Source: Haliclystus octoradiatus (Eukaryota > Cnidaria > Staurozoa > Stauromedusae > Haliclystidae). Taken from it: a DNA stretch of 64,000 bases. Of this stretch, positions 60,978 through 64,000 are shown piece after piece. The stretch is taken from assembly GCA_916610825.1 (NCBI GenBank), contig OU744452.1, positions 6,253,021 to 6,317,020 on the forward strand, read 5' to 3'. A model generated the notes under the pieces. The model did no database searches. It was not told the origin of the DNA and saw only the letters and a list, made by a program, of their open reading frames with translations. Each line of letters opens with the position of its first letter. Position 1 is the first letter of the stretch. Made by a program: the position numbers and the translations under genes.

Positions 60978-63186
60978 ATATGCAGTGTCTCCATTGCATC
61001 GAATCAAGGAAAGGAATTCAAACATGTTTTTCATGTCAAATTTTCAAATTTTAATTTCACGAGTTCTTGTGTTTTGCTGCCTTTTGACTTTTCTCAAAGT
61101 AAAAAAAGACAAGGCGTTGTGCGATTGGTCAACACTATAGTTCAGTTTTAATATTCAAAAGCACAATTAGAGCGTACAAAAATTTTCTTTTTGTGACGAT
61201 TATCTTTAATAAAAAGCTTCGTTGGTGTTGATTTAGGAAGAAAAGTCAATGAAAACATTCTTTTGTGGACTTTTCTTATTAGATTAACTTTGAGGTAGTG
61301 AATTCCTCTGTTCAAATTTATAGCAATTGCCATAAAATCATGAATCATAATAAATGAAATGGAATGGTAATTGAATTGCATTATTGTAGAGTAACTTTGA
61401 ATGATTGTTTCTTTTCACGATTTTGGTATCTTGTTATTCCAGATAGCCCGAACAACTTGTTGTTAATAGCGTTAAACATGAGACAAATTGGAAACAATTG
61501 CTTTGACTTCATTGACATCATACAGGAAACTTTCTGTAATATTCCAAATTGATGTTTTCATTTCATCTATAATTTTTATTTAATTATCAAATTATTTATT
61601 ACACAGATATACTATGTTTTTTCTAAAAGTATAAATGAAATAATTAAAGATACTAACCATAAAATTGCATAGAAAAATATTCTTGATCAGTTGACCGTGC
61701 CTTGTGTGCACATCTACATATCATCTCTGGACTATAAACATCCCAATTCTCCCAATCAATTAATTTGTCATTCCAGTTGGGTAGTGTGTAATCTCTTTCG
61801 TTCAAAGCGTAATTGGGGAATATTCTAGGTGTTCGTCCATAGTCATTAAAGCATCCAACTGGTTCAAAGTAAACGTCACAGCCTGAAAAGCAATCATCAA
61901 CAATCAATCATTGGACAAATATCTGATTTGAACTATTAACACTTTTTCACGTGGTTTTAAAGGAGTTTGGATCAATCAATTAATATCATCAAATATAATA
62001 GAGATTGATTATCTTCTTATTTCTAAGGAACTTAAATGTTTCTCTTTTTAAAATGATTTTGAAATAGATAAAAAGTTTAGAATGATTATAATGATTTTGG
62101 TATACTTCATTATGTATCTCAGTCATAAATCAAAAACACATTTCTTTGAGGCAGATGTGATAAATCTTCTGTCAAAAATAATTGTTTTTTGGATTTTTCT
62201 CTGCTCTACATGATGAATTTCAAAAATGTTTGCTTTACCAATTCGTAGTAAGTGACAGTTGTAAAAAATACGGGATCTCCTAACGTGCATGTTGAGTGTA
62301 TAAAATTGCCGGTTTATTGTTTAATTTTCGTGTAACTGTAATTTATTATTACCTTCGTAAACTAAAACTTGACATATTTGCTTCTGTATTTAACTACCTG
62401 ATGATGTCATGGAGATGTGATACGATGAAATGTTAAATCCCAATCTTTTTTTTTCTTTCATTTTTGTTACGGTTTAGAGAAATGTATTTTTAAATGTGTG
62501 AGAGAATCAGACAGTCAAGTCTCACATTAAGAGTCTATACCCATTGGCTGATAAAAATACGTCCTTACTCTCTGAATAGCAAACATGACTGATATTTAAT
62601 ATATCATAATGAGATCGAAAACTTACATGTAAAAATCCTGCCTTATTTCTGAAAATGTATCCTGTGACTTGATGTTAGCATAAATTACTGATTATGAATG
62701 TGTGAATGGTTGGTGAGAATAACGGGAACGGCTGAATGATTCTCCAGACATTAGAAGCGGTGTGAATGATTGATGAGTCATACAAGAAAGCCTGAATGTT
62801 TTCAGAGACTTGTAAGAAGTTCTACATGATCCATCAGAATTACGAGAAGGTGACTGGTGTAAATGGCTTCTGAACATACAAGACCGTGTGGTTTGCTCCT
62901 TAGACTAGCAAAGACGGTGTGGACGATTCCTGAGACAGACGAGACTGTATGGATGGCTCCTTAGACTTACGAGACAGTTAGCATGATTCCTCAGACTTAT
63001 GTGAAGCTGTAAATGGTTTCTGAGACTTACGAGAAGGTGCAATCCTGTATATGTAGTTCGTGTTTTGTTCCCCAGAACACATCTTTCCACCATGTGGACA
63101 AGGGGCAAAATCTGTCTTTACACAAGTAGTTGTGTTACCATACTTGTTATACTCTTCATGACCCAGTTCAGAGCCCCAACACTCAC
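56114..63186 (-). CDS. second WSC-like two-module secreted protein, 5' end outside the window
   Basis: Visible exons (minus strand): 63031-63186, 61658-61882 and 56114-56280 with stop TGA. The first two have exactly the same lengths (156 and 225 nt) and phases as exons 5 and 6 of the gene at 43870-52283. The exon at 63186 starts G-E-C-W-G-S and ends N-Y-I-Y-R-I-A-P-S, the second half of module 1. The next carries F-E-P-V-G-C-F-N-D, then I-C-R-C-A-H-K-A and S-M-Q-F-Y. The last begins G-E-C-W-T-G and ends N-Y-I-Y-R-Q-I with a short tail. Upstream exons (signal peptide, start of module 1) lie beyond 64000. The last intron (5.4 kb) contains a LINE in antisense, and the donor at 63030 starts a minisatellite. 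Tandem duplication with the neighbouring gene is evident. Confidence 0.85.
56828..57757 (+). CDS. LINE ORF1 protein (309 residues)
   Basis: Open from ATG to TGA. The middle has heptad-like leucines (residues 85-130: Q-F-I-A-L-E-Q-L-Y, then I-L-M-K-N-V-I-D-L). From about residue 175, C-R-C-N-I-I-V-T-G-L-E through R-I-G to P-Q-R-I-V-I-K-L-S-F matches the RRM-like RNA-binding domain of non-LTR ORF1 proteins. It overlaps the following frame by 4 nt (ATGA-type). This ORF is intact although ORF2 is broken. Confidence 0.8.
   Translation: MAMEENIYLSSYLQTSTESDAAILDSSHADSAPAFLGDITPVTKTTSNNILPLLHLDKGELSDVSMTTRYNKSSTEDDVNINVNKQFIALEQLYHSQQHQINILMKNVIDLSQQNTDLKYEIEHLKNNETYLNYPAIITDSSHSNMTYAEAVSSVPIAALAKQIQYEQNAQEKCRCNIIVTGLEKSDTQTDIELVEEMSNDLGVDTPLQSTVSTVIRIGTLEPGKPQRIVIKLSFEKKQQLMQVSKNLRTLPKYNGVFISLDLTPTEQKLSYDLRCELRKTRQELPNLIFKISSGKVVEIPIPAVFDQD
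57754..60545 (+). pseudogene. LINE ORF2: APE endonuclease, reverse transcriptase, zinc finger; frameshifted
   Basis: In order: endonuclease pieces with I-I-L-N-E-T-F (57870), G-G-S-I-I-L-S-K, then after a shift G-D-F-N (58160) and T-I-D-L-V-F (58290). The RT part begins after another shift (58332-59261) with N-Y-R-G-I-S-L-L, and continues at 59343 with motif A (F-V-G-F-T-K-A-F-D), V-V-Q-G-G-C-L-S-P and the catalytic Y-A-D-D (59640). A last segment (59773-60426) ends C-F-C-Q-E-C-N-G, and in the next frame Y-H-I-L-D-C completes a CCHC-type finger with TAA at 60499. An (AAT)n tail follows at 60525-60545. At least five frame breaks and a changed catalytic position in motif A make it inactive. It lies antisense in the last intron of the WSC-like paralogue. 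Confidence 0.85.
60546..61657. other. intronic sequence, no exon seen
   Basis: Apart from the ATC run, AT-rich intron between the LINE tail and the 61658-61882 exon. Frames at 61148-61381 (-) and 61364-61552 (+) are unsupported. Confidence 0.45.
60946..60977. repeat. (ATC)n microsatellite
   Basis: About nine uninterrupted ATC units. The frames through it (poly-Ile or poly-His) are artefacts. Confidence 0.9.
62690..63040 (-). repeat. 30-bp minisatellite whose unit contains the 5' splice site
   Basis: On the minus strand about 11 diverged units of 29-38 bp follow one another from the exon end at 63031. Unit 1 holds the real donor TTCTC|GTAAGTCTCAG; unit 3 repeats it as GTCTCGTAAGTCTAAGGAGC; other units have ATAAGTCT, GTCTGTCT, GTATGTTC and GTTATTCT at the same place. 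Each unit ends with a CC-AT/A-C-A box such as ACCATTTACA or ATCCATACA. In the exon frame the first units would encode 10-residue Ser/Lys-rich repeats until a TAA in unit 2. Confidence 0.8.
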
Positions 63187-64000
63187 CTAAAATAGAAACA
63201 ACAGATTGTGTAAATATTGTTCAATAACACCCTTCATTTGAAATCAAAGTTGTTTAGTGGTTATGTATCAAGTATTGTAATTGATAGGTATTGTAGTACA
63301 CTGTATTCTATTTCTGCTAAAGTGGTTAATTTGCTGGCTGAAAATAATATTAACTGCAGAAGTGGTATCTTTTATATCTACGGCAATGTTTAATTTAAAC
63401 AAGCTGTTGTTTAGAGCAAATGCCACATGTAGCGGTTAAGAAAAAAAATTGATTTAACAGCGCAATTCTGCACATGCATATATGACACTTAAAAGTAGAT
63501 TCCTCGTATATATATGGCGTTATCAGAGAATCTGTGATATACAAGTAATAGGAAATTCGTTAACGTATACAGCCTAAAAGCTGCGATTTGAATTGAAAAT
63601 TTAGTATAAATCTAAGATGATTATAGTTGGAAATTCGCTAGATCATGTCTGTGCAGATTATGTTAAACTAGCAATGAGTGTAGTCCATAATGGACCTTCT
63701 ATGATAAAACTTTCAGATCACTTATAATTAAACAATTGACTAAGCTTTCTATCGCTGTATAATACGGAGTATGAACTCTGGAGGAGAACATGAGACACAA
63801 TACGCATTGAAACGATGTAGCATTAATCAATACATCTTAATCATTCCTTTAATAAAAATTTAATTTATTTCACATCAATTGAGTCGATTGAAATGTATAA
63901 TTTAACGTAGCTTTGTCTACATAGAAAAACTTTATTTTATGTGTTGAAAGGAAGCCAGAACACATTAATTATTATAAATTACAAATACTCAGTCAAATTT
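63187..64000. other. intron of the WSC-like paralogue up to the window edge
   Basis: AT-rich. Exons for the signal peptide and the first half of module 1 were looked for on the minus strand and not found, so they lie beyond the edge. Confidence 0.5.

Noticed and set aside
60854-61140. Frames with poly-Ile and poly-His
   Set aside because: Produced by the (ATC)n microsatellite read in different frames.
62692-63108. Minus-strand frames of 61 and 67 codons with repeating Leu/Arg/His
   Set aside because: Out of frame with the exon; they come from the 30-bp minisatellite, whose periodicity gives open frames.
1-64000. CRISPR array, bacterial operon or phage content
   Set aside because: No regularly spaced direct repeats with unique spacers; GT-AG introns and animal transposons show eukaryotic DNA. 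The 30-bp array at 62690 is a contiguous minisatellite without spacers.

Overview
The window is animal (metazoan) nuclear DNA, very AT-rich, with GT-AG introns of 0.5 to 5 kb and a heavy load of transposable elements. Gene content (PAN, TSP type 1, F5/8-type/fucolectin and WSC-like secreted modules, tRNA-derived SINEs, Penelope, Ty3/gypsy, Helitron and APE-type LINE remnants) points to a marine or freshwater invertebrate. A cnidarian such as a hydrozoan, or a tunicate, fits best, but the sequence alone does not decide between them. Most long single-frame reading frames are pieces of transposons; the real host genes are multi-exon and were found by joining exons with matching splice phases.

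Layout. 1-6.9 kb: no host gene; a duplicated segment, a tandem 13-bp array, a palindromic MITE family and a SINE. 7.0-14.5 kb (+): exons for secreted PAN, TSP1 and F5/8-type modules, possibly one gene. 14.9-15.8 kb: two SINE copies. 17.9-27.3 kb: transposon graveyard, with a LINE (+), then on the minus strand a Penelope-like element, two pieces of Ty3/gypsy around a probable LTR (one split by a SINE) and a Helitron helicase. 27.3-33.1 kb: terminal-inverted-repeat elements and a 0.9-kb-arm inverted repeat; one arm has an insertion that the other arm lacks. 35.0-42.0 kb (+): a compact, apparently intact gene with TATA box, non-coding first exon, signal-peptide exon, two 33-nt acidic microexons and a last exon encoding an Arg/Trp-rich peptide with a C-terminal Gly. 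This looks like a precursor of a cationic, amidated, secreted peptide (antimicrobial-peptide layout) and is the most interesting object in the window. 43.9-52.3 kb (-): a complete seven-exon gene for a 291-residue secreted protein made of two WSC-like modules; its introns hold a SINE, a foldback transposon, a tRNA-Lys gene and a LINE fragment. 56.1 kb to the right edge (-): a paralogue of that gene, cut by the window end, with a LINE in its last intron and a minisatellite that starts exactly at one of its splice donors.

The host genes with signal-peptide exons all look secreted. The carbohydrate- or matrix-binding type modules and the cationic peptide suggest surface, mucus or defence roles, but this is inference from domain type. 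Splice junctions were assigned by eye from consensus sites and phase agreement.
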